Shown: positions 23,641 to 32,477 of the stretch, one piece after another | Position numbering within the stretch: position 1 is the first letter of the stretch | How the letters are laid out: every line of letters begins with the position of its first letter | Assembly: GCF_900167955.1 (NCBI RefSeq) | Contig: NZ_FUYK01000010.1 | Location: 1-64,000 of the forward strand | Origin: Candidatus Nitrosotalea bavarica | GTDB lineage: Archaea > Thermoproteota > Nitrososphaeria > Nitrososphaerales > Nitrosopumilaceae | DNA: 64,000 nt | Reading direction: 5' to 3' | Notes under the pieces: model-generated | What the model saw: only the letters and a program-made list of their open reading frames with translations | Database searches by the model: none | What the model was told of the DNA's origin: nothing | Position numbers and translations under genes: made by a program

Positions 23641-24558
23641 ATGAAACCTTTTGTAGCAAAATTTGTCTGGTTTGATGGAAAAATAGTAAAGGACGAAGAT
23701 GCAAAGGTTCCAGTTATGACCCATGCCATACATTATGGAACTTCGGTTTTTGAAGGGCTTCGCGGATATTGGAATTCTAAAAACTTGTATATTTTTAGAC
23801 TTGATGATCACATAAAGAGATTTAGAAATTCAGGTAAGGTGTATTCAATTTCTTTGAGATTTACAGATAAAGAAATAACTAATGCCATAATGGATCTTTG
23901 TAAAAAAAATAATGTAAAAGAATCATGCTACATAAGACCATTTTATTTTGTAGGCAGACATGGAATTAATCTCCATGTCACTGAAAATACTCCAACACAT
24001 GCAGTTGTAGTTATGTTTCCTTTTGGAGAATTGTTCAACAAAAATGGAATAAAGACTGGCATATCTTCTTGGAGACGAATTAGCGATATGTCTACACCAC
24101 CACTTGCAAAAATGGGTGGAAATTATCTTAATTCCATACTAGCAACACAGGAATCAAAGAGAAATGGTTACGATGAAGCCATATTATTAGATCATCTAGG
24201 AAACATAAGTGAGGCACCTGGCGAAAACATATTCATTATAAGAAATGGAAAGTTGCTAACTCCTCCACCTAGCTCATCAGCATTGGAAGGGATAACAAAG
24301 GATTCTGTTATTGAGATAGCAAAAGATCTTGGTTATCAAACAATTGAGCGAGAAATTCCTAGAACTGAGATTTATTTTGCTGATGAAGTATTTCTGACAG
24401 GAACAGCTGCAGAGATAACTCCAGTTATTTCAATAGATGGTAAAAAGATCGGAGATGGTAAAATAGGCAAGATTACGGGAAAGATTAGAACGATCTATTC
24501 AGATATTACAATTGGCAAAAATAAAAAATACTCAAAGTGGATTACAGCGGTATATTGA
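23641..24558 (+). CDS. ilvE: Branched-chain amino acid aminotransferase
   Basis: This 305-residue class IV PLP aminotransferase shows HYGTSVFEGLRGYW near the N-terminus, catalytic Lys157 in PPLAKMGGNYLN, and EAILLDHLGNISEAPGENIF. Length and motifs fit IlvE, which interconverts valine, leucine and isoleucine with their 2-oxo acids. The next gene begins 2 nt after its stop, so it shares an operon with a sugar-dehydrogenase-like gene. In that context an amino-sugar aminotransferase role is conceivable but not needed. Confidence 0.9.
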   Translation: MKPFVAKFVWFDGKIVKDEDAKVPVMTHAIHYGTSVFEGLRGYWNSKNLYIFRLDDHIKRFRNSGKVYSISLRFTDKEITNAIMDLCKKNNVKESCYIRPFYFVGRHGINLHVTENTPTHAVVVMFPFGELFNKNGIKTGISSWRRISDMSTPPLAKMGGNYLNSILATQESKRNGYDEAILLDHLGNISEAPGENIFIIRNGKLLTPPPSSSALEGITKDSVIEIAKDLGYQTIEREIPRTEIYFADEVFLTGTAAEITPVISIDGKKIGDGKIGKITGKIRTIYSDITIGKNKKYSKWITAVY

Positions 24559-24559
24559 G

Positions 24560-25495
24560 ATGAAAATAGTTCAAATAGGTACTGGTGGCTTCGGAAAAAA
24601 TCACGCTAGAATTCTTTCTCAACTTGGAGTTCTTTCTGCAATATGTGACATGAATGAGTCCCGTGCAGAAGAATTTGGCAAAAAATATTCTGTAAATTAT
24701 TATTCATCCCTAGATTCCCTTATGGATTCAGAGCAATTTGATGCAGCATTTGTTTGTACACCTACTTCAACTCATTTTGGCATAGCAAAAAAACTCTTAG
24801 AGCAAAAGAAAAATGTCTTTGTAGAAAAACCTATGACTTATCTTTCACATGAGGGTGAAGAGTTACTTGAGCTAGCCAAGAAAAACAAGGTGATTCTCAC
24901 AAGTGGCTACATTGAGAGATTCAATCCTGCTGTCTCACTTGTTAAAGAATATGTTAAGGCAAAGAAGTATGGTGAATTGATAATGCTTGAATTTCACAGA
25001 GAAAACAGAATGCCCAATCACATAAAAGATGTAGGAATTATTTATGATACTTCAGTTCATGACATAGATACTGCCATGTGGTTGTTTGATGATGTGCCAG
25101 AAGTTGTATTTGCAAGATCTGGAAAAATAAGACATGAACATGAAGATTTTGCAACAATTATGCTAGGCTTCAAAGATAACAGAGTTGCAATCATATCATC
25201 AAACTGGATTACTCCAATCCGTGTAAGAAAATTCATTGCTGTATGTGGAGATGCAATAATTTCTTCGGATTTTATTACACAAGAAGTAAAGATTGAAACT
25301 AGTTCCGGAGCTGAAATACCTCGCAAGGAAATGGAAGAGCCACTACTTTTAGAGATAAAGAATTTCATTTCGGCAATAGAGGGAAAAGATACCATAAGAG
25401 TAAAAGCAGAAGATGCTGTAAATACCACCAAAATTGCAGAAGCGGCACTTTTATCTAGTCAAAAAGGAACTCCAATCTATCTAGACCTAAAATGA
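24560..25495 (+). CDS. Gfo/Idh/MocA-family oxidoreductase
   Basis: The protein has about 311 residues from the ATG at 24560, one base after the ilvE stop; a start at 24512 would overlap ilvE. The N-terminal Rossmann fold begins MKIVQIGTGGFGKNHARIL. EKPMTYLSHEGEELLELAKKN contains the catalytic EKP motif. It resembles dehydrogenases acting on UDP-sugars (WlbA/WbpB type). The acetyltransferase gene three positions on supports a role in making N-acetylated nucleotide sugars for glycoconjugates. Substrate not proven. Confidence 0.86.
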   Translation: MKIVQIGTGGFGKNHARILSQLGVLSAICDMNESRAEEFGKKYSVNYYSSLDSLMDSEQFDAAFVCTPTSTHFGIAKKLLEQKKNVFVEKPMTYLSHEGEELLELAKKNKVILTSGYIERFNPAVSLVKEYVKAKKYGELIMLEFHRENRMPNHIKDVGIIYDTSVHDIDTAMWLFDDVPEVVFARSGKIRHEHEDFATIMLGFKDNRVAIISSNWITPIRVRKFIAVCGDAIISSDFITQEVKIETSSGAEIPRKEMEEPLLLEIKNFISAIEGKDTIRVKAEDAVNTTKIAEAALLSSQKGTPIYLDLK

Positions 25496-25761
25496 ACAGA
25501 AAACTGATAGAGATTTTAGCGTGTCCAATAGACAAACACTTTCCACTTGAGCTTGTAGAATTTAATTCCAAAGACGAAATTGTTTCCGACGGCGTAATAT
25601 TTTGCTCAAAGTGTTCAAGATATTATCCAATAATAGAAGAGATTCCCATAATGTTACCTGATGAACTACGTGACAAAAATCAAGATATTGAATTCTTAAA
25701 CAAGTACAAAAATACTCTTCCTGACAAGATAGTTTCAAAAGGCTTTCCATGGCATTTGTGA
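25492..25761 (+). CDS. Trm112/UPF0434-like zinc protein
   Basis: This 89-residue protein has the Trm112 pattern: an N-terminal LACPIDKHFPLEL with one Cys (C11) and a CSKCSRYYPIIEEIPIML block (C38, C41). Trm112 activates several methyltransferases by dimerising with them. The second N-terminal zinc Cys is absent, leaving three Cys (C11, C38, C41), so metal binding is uncertain. It overlaps the previous gene by 4 nt (ATGA), meaning coupled translation. Its place inside a sugar-modification operon is unusual. Confidence 0.8.
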   Translation: MNRKLIEILACPIDKHFPLELVEFNSKDEIVSDGVIFCSKCSRYYPIIEEIPIMLPDELRDKNQDIEFLNKYKNTLPDKIVSKGFPWHL

Positions 25762-25767
25762 TAAAAA

Positions 25768-26244
25768 ATGGTAACAAATTTTATTTCTGAAAAAGCAAAA
25801 CTTGGGAAAAATGTAAGAATATGGCATTTTGCTTACGTAGGAGATAATGCAGAGATTGGAGATAACGTCAAGATTGGTTCTCTTGCACATGTAGATTACA
25901 ATGTAAAGATAGGAGAAAATACAATGATAGAGGGACTTGTCTACATACCGCCTCTTTCCATAATTGGAAAAAATGTTTTCATTGGTCCAGCCGCAGCGTT
26001 AACCAATGATCCGTATCCTGCCAGTAAAAAGATGATGGGAGTAATCATAGAAGATGGAGCTGTCATAGGCTCCAGGGCAGTAATTAAGGCAGGAGTTAGA
26101 ATAGGTAAGAATAGTGTGGTGGCAATGGGTGCAGTAGTAACAAAGGATGTTCCACCCAATTGTGTTGTAGTTGGAGTTCCAGCCAAAGTCAAGTATTCAA
26201 GAGAAGAATACGATAAGAAGAAGAAGAAGTGGGAAGAAAGCTAG
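25768..26244 (+). CDS. Left-handed beta-helix sugar N-acyltransferase (WbpD/WlbB-like)
   Basis: The protein has 158 residues with hexapeptide repeats throughout (IGDNVKIGS, IGENTMIEG, IGKNVFIGP, VIGSRAVIKAGVRIGKNSVVAMGAVVTKDV), giving the trimeric LbH fold. The Asn/His/Pro-rich active-site region AALTNDPYPASKK fits UDP-2-acetamido-3-amino sugar acetyltransferases. It is the last of the ilvE, Gfo/Idh, Trm112-like row. It probably acetylates an amino-sugar nucleotide used for surface glycans or N-glycans. It is convergent with a small membrane protein gene, overlapping by 4 nt. Confidence 0.82.
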   Translation: MVTNFISEKAKLGKNVRIWHFAYVGDNAEIGDNVKIGSLAHVDYNVKIGENTMIEGLVYIPPLSIIGKNVFIGPAAALTNDPYPASKKMMGVIIEDGAVIGSRAVIKAGVRIGKNSVVAMGAVVTKDVPPNCVVVGVPAKVKYSREEYDKKKKKWEES

Positions 26245-26474
26245 TGACTCATTTGTTTTTGAAAAATCCAGTTCTTTATTTTTGACATTAGTAAAACCCA
26301 AAGCACCACTAGTATCATAGCAATGGCTGCTTTTACAATAGAATCCAGTATATGATCAAATACACCAAATCCATGTATTGAGAGCGGTGCTATAATTGTG
26401 ACAAGTAATCCACCACCGCCAATAATCAGTGCCCACATTACAAAAATGTAGAAAAAGATAGAGTTTCCTTTCAT
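26241..26474 (-). CDS. Small two-helix membrane protein
   Basis: The protein has 77 residues with two hydrophobic segments at about 7-29 and 44-63 and a short charged tail. It starts 4 nt inside the stop region of the GlcNAc-1-P transferase gene (ATGA), so it is the last gene of the large replication/glycan operon. No family recognised. It might assist the neighbouring polyprenyl-phosphate transferase; this is inference from coupling only. Confidence 0.65.
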   Translation of the reverse strand: MKGNSIFFYIFVMWALIIGGGGLLVTIIAPLSIHGFGVFDHILDSIVKAAIAMILVVLWVLLMSKIKNWIFQKQMSH

Positions 26475-27463
26475 ATTTTGATCTCCATCATAAAAGCTGT
26501 AATGATTGCCAATGCTGCAGAAAACAAGGCTAGTCTAAAAATCACAAACCCTACTTGCTTTTCAGTCATAGGTCCATTGGCTAAAATCAATCTCACAAGA
26601 GTTACTGGTGCTGATTTGTCATCACTTGCCATTAGCTTAAAGTCTTCAGTATGAATTACAGGCTTTGCTTTAATCTGTCTATGTTCAATCACTCTTTTTA
26701 CACTAGAGAGAAACAGAAAAGAGTTTATCACTGCAGGAAGTAATGCAATTGCTGCAATAACTTCAACGTGACCTACAATAGCTAATGTACCAAACATTGC
26801 TCCCATAGTTAGAGCACCAGAATCTCCAGGAAATATCCTACTAGGAACTTTATGATATTTGTAAAATGCTAGAGAGACAAAGCCCAGAGGTAAACTTGCC
26901 AGAGCAATATCATAATTATGTACAATTACAAGACAGATTGTAAGTGCAAAACTTGCAATTGTCATAAATCCACTTGCAACACCATTGAGTACATCAATAG
27001 AGTTTATCGCATTCCCCGTTATAGGAATCATAAAAATTATCAATGCTAAATAGAGTTCCGGTAAACGTACTGATCCAAATAATGGAAATGCAAGATGTGG
27101 ATAATACACTCCCAGCAAAATAATAGGTATTGCGGATCCCGCAAGGGCTAAAGGTTTGAACCAACCACTAAGGACTTTACGGTCATCAGCAAAACCTACA
27201 AGAAAAGCAAGTGAAGTTGTAATTATGATTGCCATTATTGCAGTAGAAGGGAAAAATGTATAGAGTACAAATTCAGAAGCCAAAATTCCTGCAAGTATAG
27301 AAGGTCCTCCAGGGCGAGCGACCATTGTTGCAACCTCTTTATTGTAGTCTTTTACAACCATGTTTCTCTTTGTTAGTACGTTAATCAGACTAGGAGTAAT
27401 TGCATAAACAGTAACAAATGCTATTGCTGAGATCAGTATTCCTACGATTGTTCTATCCAGCAT
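26471..27463 (-). CDS. Polyprenyl/dolichyl-phosphate GlcNAc-1-P transferase (MraY/Alg7-like)
   Basis: This 330-residue polytopic enzyme (about ten helices) is of the glycosyltransferase family 4/MraY type. Conserved loops include MVARPGGPSILAG, GFADDRKVLSGWFKPL (catalytic acidic residues), NSIDVLNGVASG and FPGDSGALTMGAMFG. It starts N-glycan or surface-glycan assembly by moving HexNAc-1-P from UDP-HexNAc to a lipid phosphate. The start shares one base with the Hel308 stop (TAATG). Confidence 0.88.
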   Translation of the reverse strand: MLDRTIVGILISAIAFVTVYAITPSLINVLTKRNMVVKDYNKEVATMVARPGGPSILAGILASEFVLYTFFPSTAIMAIIITTSLAFLVGFADDRKVLSGWFKPLALAGSAIPIILLGVYYPHLAFPLFGSVRLPELYLALIIFMIPITGNAINSIDVLNGVASGFMTIASFALTICLVIVHNYDIALASLPLGFVSLAFYKYHKVPSRIFPGDSGALTMGAMFGTLAIVGHVEVIAAIALLPAVINSFLFLSSVKRVIEHRQIKAKPVIHTEDFKLMASDDKSAPVTLVRLILANGPMTEKQVGFVIFRLALFSAALAIITAFMMEIKI

Positions 27464-29586
27464 TATCTTATCTTTTTCAGATGCGTCTTTATGTTTTCTG
27501 CGATAACTGGTCCTATCTTGTCCATTTTTGCTAGTTTTTCAGTAGGTATTTCATTTAGTTCCTCAGTAGTTTTTATGCCATTTTTGAAGAGTATTCTTGC
27601 TCTGACTCTTCCAATTCCTTTTACACGTACCAAATCAACAAGCTCTTTTTTGATTCCATAGGCAATTCTAGACCTTAAAGTATCAATCTCAATTAAGATT
27701 TCATCTTTTTTCTCTAGTTTTGCAATCTCATAAAGCGCATGGACAAGCCAGTCAGCAGTTTCTGCTATTCTATGCATGTCCCCAGATTCAATACCAAAGT
27801 TATCAGAGAGAAATATTTCACTTGACTCATTAATCCAAGCATGTATTGCAAGAAGACTTCTATTACAATCATATTCTGAGATATTTTCAATTAATTGATC
27901 AGCATAATTTTCAATCAAAGTACCTACAAGTTCATAATCTTTGTTTCTCAGTGAAAACTTTGGGAAAAAATCTTCAGAGCTTGTAATAACATGTAACAAA
28001 CCAAGAGTATGTCCTTTCGTTGAAATTTTTTCTAATGATTTTCTAAACAGAACTGCAGTTAGTGGATCAATATACAATGTAGAAGTTTTTTTGCCAAATT
28101 CTGTTGCAATGTACCTATTTCCTTTTTGTTTTACAAGTTCTTCAGATTCAAGATATCTTAGAGTAATTTGAATATGGAATTTTATTGTAGTCTTTCTTTC
28201 TTGAGAGCCTGAAAGTGTCTTTGAAAAAAATTCTACTATGTCTTCTCCTTTGATACCAGGACTAGTAGATACAAAGCTAAGAAGATGTATCCTTAATGCC
28301 TTGTCTCCAGTAAGCTTTGAAGAAATCGGTTCCGGAATTCCATTTATGTAATAATCAAAAATTTCTTCACTATTTGAGTTAGCAACGATGATTGCTTCTC
28401 CATATTCATCATATTGTGGTCTACCTGCACGACCACATAGCTGCTTGTACTCAAGTATGCTAATTGGTTTGTTAGCCCCATACTTTGCATCAAATCTAGT
28501 CACATTAGCAACAACTACTCTTCTTGCCGGAAGATTTACTCCTGCAGATAAGGTAGGAGTGGACGCTAGAATCTTTATCCTCTTATTTCTAAATTCAGAC
28601 TCGATTAGATCTCTGCAGTTTTGATTAAGACCGGCATGATGAAAAGCTACTCCATTTTTAACTAGAGTTGCCAAGGTCTTGACAAGTTCAGTTTGTTCAT
28701 TATCATTTAGAATTTTTTGTGAGATTTTTTCTAATGATTCTTTTTCATCGTTGTTTAGAGTCCTGTATACTGCTTCTGATGCCTTTGTAGCAAGTGATAC
28801 TGAACGAGTTCTTGTTTCTGCAAATAAAATGGCTTGACCTCCATTCTTCAGTGAATCCAACCCCAAGTCAACTGGCGGACCTCGGACACTTGTTTCAATT
28901 TCAAATTTTTTTCTATCTTGCATGGTTATTACGCCTTGATCATAAACTCCTTCTGACAAAGGAACTGGTCTCCATTCACTATGTACAAGTTTACATTCTA
29001 ACCAGTCAGAAATTTCATCAGCATTTGTAACAGTAGCACTAAGAGCTAGTATCTGAGGTTTTTGCGGTAACAATTTTAGTTTTGTAAGTATAATTTCAAG
29101 AGTAGGACCCCTATCATCATCACCTAACAAATGAACTTCATCAGCAATTACAAGACTTATTTCATCTATCCATTCCGCACCTTGCCTTATGATAGAATCC
29201 ATTTTTTCATTAGTTAATACAAGAATGTCATTTTGACCTAGGCTTTTGTCAGATATGTCAAAATCACCAGTTGATATTTGAATTTTTAAATTTTTTCCAA
29301 GGTCAACAGATTCAAGTTTTTTGAATTCATTAAATTTTTCTGATGCAAGAGCCTTTAGAGGACTAAGATATACCATCTTACCTTTTTTTTCAGACAGATG
29401 TTTTATTATTGCAAGCATCGCAAGTAATGTTTTACCACTTGCAGTTGGAGCAGAGACTAAGATACTTTTCCCTTCAAGCAATCCAGCTTTGATTGTTTTT
29501 TCTTGAGGAGGATATAGATTTACATATCCATTTTTTTGCAGAAATTCAATTGCGGAGGAAGGAATGTCTAACTGCTCTATTTTCAT
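27463..29586 (-). CDS. hel308: Hel308 family DNA helicase
   Basis: This 707-residue Ski2-like superfamily 2 helicase acts at stalled forks. Motif I is APTASGKT (46-53), motif II is DEVH (149-152), motif III is LSATVTN and motif VI is QLCGRAGRPQYDEYG. A winged-helix/ratchet region and a C-terminal helix-hairpin-helix (VRVKGIGRVRARILF...KIGPVIAENI) complete the Hel308 layout. It overlaps the MCM gene by 4 nt, so replicative and restart helicases are made from one message. Confidence 0.93.
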   Translation of the reverse strand: MKIEQLDIPSSAIEFLQKNGYVNLYPPQEKTIKAGLLEGKSILVSAPTASGKTLLAMLAIIKHLSEKKGKMVYLSPLKALASEKFNEFKKLESVDLGKNLKIQISTGDFDISDKSLGQNDILVLTNEKMDSIIRQGAEWIDEISLVIADEVHLLGDDDRGPTLEIILTKLKLLPQKPQILALSATVTNADEISDWLECKLVHSEWRPVPLSEGVYDQGVITMQDRKKFEIETSVRGPPVDLGLDSLKNGGQAILFAETRTRSVSLATKASEAVYRTLNNDEKESLEKISQKILNDNEQTELVKTLATLVKNGVAFHHAGLNQNCRDLIESEFRNKRIKILASTPTLSAGVNLPARRVVVANVTRFDAKYGANKPISILEYKQLCGRAGRPQYDEYGEAIIVANSNSEEIFDYYINGIPEPISSKLTGDKALRIHLLSFVSTSPGIKGEDIVEFFSKTLSGSQERKTTIKFHIQITLRYLESEELVKQKGNRYIATEFGKKTSTLYIDPLTAVLFRKSLEKISTKGHTLGLLHVITSSEDFFPKFSLRNKDYELVGTLIENYADQLIENISEYDCNRSLLAIHAWINESSEIFLSDNFGIESGDMHRIAETADWLVHALYEIAKLEKKDEILIEIDTLRSRIAYGIKKELVDLVRVKGIGRVRARILFKNGIKTTEELNEIPTEKLAKMDKIGPVIAENIKTHLKKIR

Positions 29587-31664
29587 ACCCGGTTATAATG
29601 ACCAGGTTTTGATTCATAAATAGCTGACTCTCTTTGCAATTTTTTCATATATTTTCTTGCTTCTTCTTCTGTGAACTTGCCAGTCTTGACCAATTCTTTG
29701 ACAAATGTTTTTTCTTCAACAGGTCTCTTTTCATCTCCCTCAAGTGATTTCATTACATCCATGAATAATTGCATCTTTGAGACTTCACTGTGAGGACGGC
29801 CCTGAAGTACACCAAGATCAACTTTTCCAGTATTCACATCAACTCCTGCGTCTTGCAACATACTTTGTATGAGAAAGATGGCTCTTTCTGCATCTTCTCC
29901 ATCAACTTGTGTTTTCATTAATAGTCTAGCTCTTGCTGTGGCTAATCTTACAAGTCCTTCTAGTTGTCTAGGTGTAACTGTTATCATTCCTTCAGATTCC
30001 ACATTTCTCATTGTCATATAGTAATTCAGAATTTTATCTTCTGCCTCGGGAGTAAGATTTGGATCAGATCTTTTTGCATATGACAGATATTTTGTAAGAA
30101 TATCAACATCAATTAGCGATTTTGTATCAGTTCCCGAAGCCCTGTGTAAATTCAATATGTGTCGTGCTATTATCGTATCTTTTTCTTTTGATGGAATATC
30201 TCTCACAACAAAGATAAGATCAAAACGTGTTAGAAGTGGAACTGGAAGGTTAACGTTCTCTGTAATGTTCTTGAAAGGATCATATTTTCCATACATTGGG
30301 TTTGCAGCAGCCAAAATTGATGTCCTTGCATTCAATGTTGCAACGATTCCACCTTTTGCTATACTTACAGACTGTTGTTCCATAGTTTCATGTAATGCAC
30401 TTCTATCTTCTGGTCTCATTTTATCAAATTCATCTATACAGACAAGACCTTGATCACCCAAGACTACGGCACCTGCCTCAAGCATCATTATACCAATTTT
30501 ATCCCTTACAACTGCTGCTGTGAGTCCTGCAGCAGTTGAACCTCTTCCAGATGTATATAGTCCTCTAGGGGCAATTCTTGCACAGAATTTTAACATCTCA
30601 CTTTTTGCCGTACCAGGGTCACCCACCAAAAAGATGTTGATATCACCACGAATTTTAGCACCATCAGCAAGAAGTCTTTGAGTAGACCCTACAATTAACA
30701 ATAAAATGGCTTCTTTGATTATATCATGTCCTTTTACATGAGGCGCAAACGAAGCTATAAGCCTATCATAAATATCAGCATTTTGGACAAGTGATTTGAT
30801 TATTCTTTCTTCATCAGGAGAAATTTCCTCTCGCTCAGTACTTCTAGAAGCCTTATTTCCACGTCCCCGATGAAACTCGATATTATTTCCCTGAATTCTT
30901 AATCTGTAAATCCCACTCTTCCCTCTCATAGTAGGGATATGTTCCTGTTCAATTCTTACAATTCCTGTCAGGATAATACGATCTCCAGGTCTTGCGTTGT
31001 CAACCAAATCTTGCAAGACTGTCACATCAAGGTAATGTGGCAATTGTCCTGGAGGCAAATCCTCTGGTAATTCTTGTAGTCTCACCATCTGGAAATCAAT
31101 AAACTTGCTTTGCTCAGGACTTATCTCAAGATCTCTATGAGTACATTTGCCATTATCGCATTTGAGTGGTTCCTTAAACTCTAGACCTTTTTCCTGAACT
31201 CTTACAGTCTTGTGATTATCTGGACAAAAATAGACTAGTTCTTTTGCAAGAGGTTTAATTTCAGAAGATCTAACAACCATTCCAGATACACTTATCATTT
31301 TTCCAATAACTTCTGCATTTACTTCACGCAAACTACGTTGAGATGGATAATTTGAGATTCTGGCTCGAATATCATGACGAATTTTTTCTGCGTATTGTGG
31401 AAATCTTTCTTTAAGAATATCTTTTATTGCACCACCAAAGGCTCGAAGAATTTCATCAGGATCAACATTAAATACTGATTCAATTTCAGGGTTTGATACT
31501 AGATCATTATAATCAGCTACAATGTATTGTGTTTTCTTTGCCATCATTTGATCTATTTCATCAACATATTTGTAAGAACCAGATTTGTCTTTGAATTGAC
31601 TTAAAAATTCTCTCACTTGATCTTGAAGTTTACTTTTTGAAATTGATTCAGATTGTGCAGTCAA
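29583..31664 (-). CDS. mcm: MCM replicative helicase
   Basis: This 693-residue hexameric 3'-5' helicase is the replicative helicase. The N-terminal zinc site uses C147, H151, C169 and C174. The AAA+ core has Walker A GDPGTAKS (348-355), Walker B CIDEFDKM (about 409-416) and arginine finger LLTRFDLIF. A C-terminal winged helix follows. It overlaps the GINS gene upstream and hel308 downstream by 4 nt each, forming a compact replisome operon. Confidence 0.97.
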   Translation of the reverse strand: MTAQSESISKSKLQDQVREFLSQFKDKSGSYKYVDEIDQMMAKKTQYIVADYNDLVSNPEIESVFNVDPDEILRAFGGAIKDILKERFPQYAEKIRHDIRARISNYPSQRSLREVNAEVIGKMISVSGMVVRSSEIKPLAKELVYFCPDNHKTVRVQEKGLEFKEPLKCDNGKCTHRDLEISPEQSKFIDFQMVRLQELPEDLPPGQLPHYLDVTVLQDLVDNARPGDRIILTGIVRIEQEHIPTMRGKSGIYRLRIQGNNIEFHRGRGNKASRSTEREEISPDEERIIKSLVQNADIYDRLIASFAPHVKGHDIIKEAILLLIVGSTQRLLADGAKIRGDINIFLVGDPGTAKSEMLKFCARIAPRGLYTSGRGSTAAGLTAAVVRDKIGIMMLEAGAVVLGDQGLVCIDEFDKMRPEDRSALHETMEQQSVSIAKGGIVATLNARTSILAAANPMYGKYDPFKNITENVNLPVPLLTRFDLIFVVRDIPSKEKDTIIARHILNLHRASGTDTKSLIDVDILTKYLSYAKRSDPNLTPEAEDKILNYYMTMRNVESEGMITVTPRQLEGLVRLATARARLLMKTQVDGEDAERAIFLIQSMLQDAGVDVNTGKVDLGVLQGRPHSEVSKMQLFMDVMKSLEGDEKRPVEEKTFVKELVKTGKFTEEEARKYMKKLQRESAIYESKPGHYNRV

Positions 31665-32176
31665 TTTTTATCACCCAGTATTTGTTTTTTGAATTCAGTG
31701 CTATTATTATGAATATAATCAAATAATGTACGTTCTTCAATTGTCAATTTCTTTGCTAAATCAGATGTCATCTTGGATGAATCTGCTAATCTGATTATTT
31801 TTCCCTGTCTTTTACGAATAAGAGAGTTCAACATGCTTTCTATTTTATCATGATCTTCCTGTGGAAGTCTTTGTGTGAATGAATTCACTTTGATGTAAAA
31901 GTCCAATTCTAGCGTAGAAAGATCAAAATCTCCTTGGACATTTTCTTTCATAACTGCTTGTTTCAAAGCTACTACCATATCCGTATCTTGTACTTGAACA
32001 AGTTTTTCTGCTGATAATACTTCGGCTACCCATCTAGAGACGCTCATTATCTCACCTTGCTTAGATTCTACTGTTACTGTGGGTGCCTCTATTTTGAGAT
32101 CATATACAAAATTGACTTTAACGTCCTGTAATCGATATCCTATACTATGTACTTGTATGAGTTCTGATATGTTCAA
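31661..32176 (-). CDS. GINS complex subunit
   Basis: This 171-residue all-helical protein is consistent with archaeal GINS (Gins51/Sld5-like, helical A domain first). The main support is the position: it overlaps mcm by 4 nt, and GINS activates MCM in the archaeal CMG complex. Motif evidence is moderate: LSTLELDFYIKVNSFTQRLPQEDHDKIESML, given here only as a conserved region at about 86-116, and a basic RKRQGKIIRLA stretch near 120. The start is TTG at 32176. Confidence 0.78.
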   Translation of the reverse strand: MNISELIQVHSIGYRLQDVKVNFVYDLKIEAPTVTVESKQGEIMSVSRWVAEVLSAEKLVQVQDTDMVVALKQAVMKENVQGDFDLSTLELDFYIKVNSFTQRLPQEDHDKIESMLNSLIRKRQGKIIRLADSSKMTSDLAKKLTIEERTLFDYIHNNSTEFKKQILGDKN

Positions 32177-32477
32177 TTTACTCGATCCTACTTCAGGCCT
32201 CTAAAGGGATCGATCGATCAATTCTGTTAACCATTTACTTTGATCATTTGATCTAGATTCTATTTGTACAGATCCATGTCTCTTCATAACTGAAATACCT
32301 TTTTTCTCATTCATCATTAGAATCTGAGTTATCATCCTTGCAATGTAAGTCTTTTTCAAACATAATAACAACAGGTCATAGAGCAATACCCAAGTGCCTG
32401 ATTTAGATCGATATTAGTAATTTACAATTTGATTTCCTAGACTTAATTTTATTAGTAGGTGAAAGACGTATGTTCCT

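Noticed and set aside
32205-32216. GATCGATCGATC repeat near the GINS start
   Set aside because: Short self-overlapping palindrome; a methylation or initiator role cannot be argued from one copy.
32201-32386. 61-codon minus-strand ORF between rfcS and the GINS gene
   Set aside because: No recognisable motif, no clear ribosome site, and it fills the divergent promoter region; not enough support for a gene.
32387-32477. Replication origin next to the replication genes
   Set aside because: No clustered origin repeats or orc1/cdc6 gene were seen in the window.
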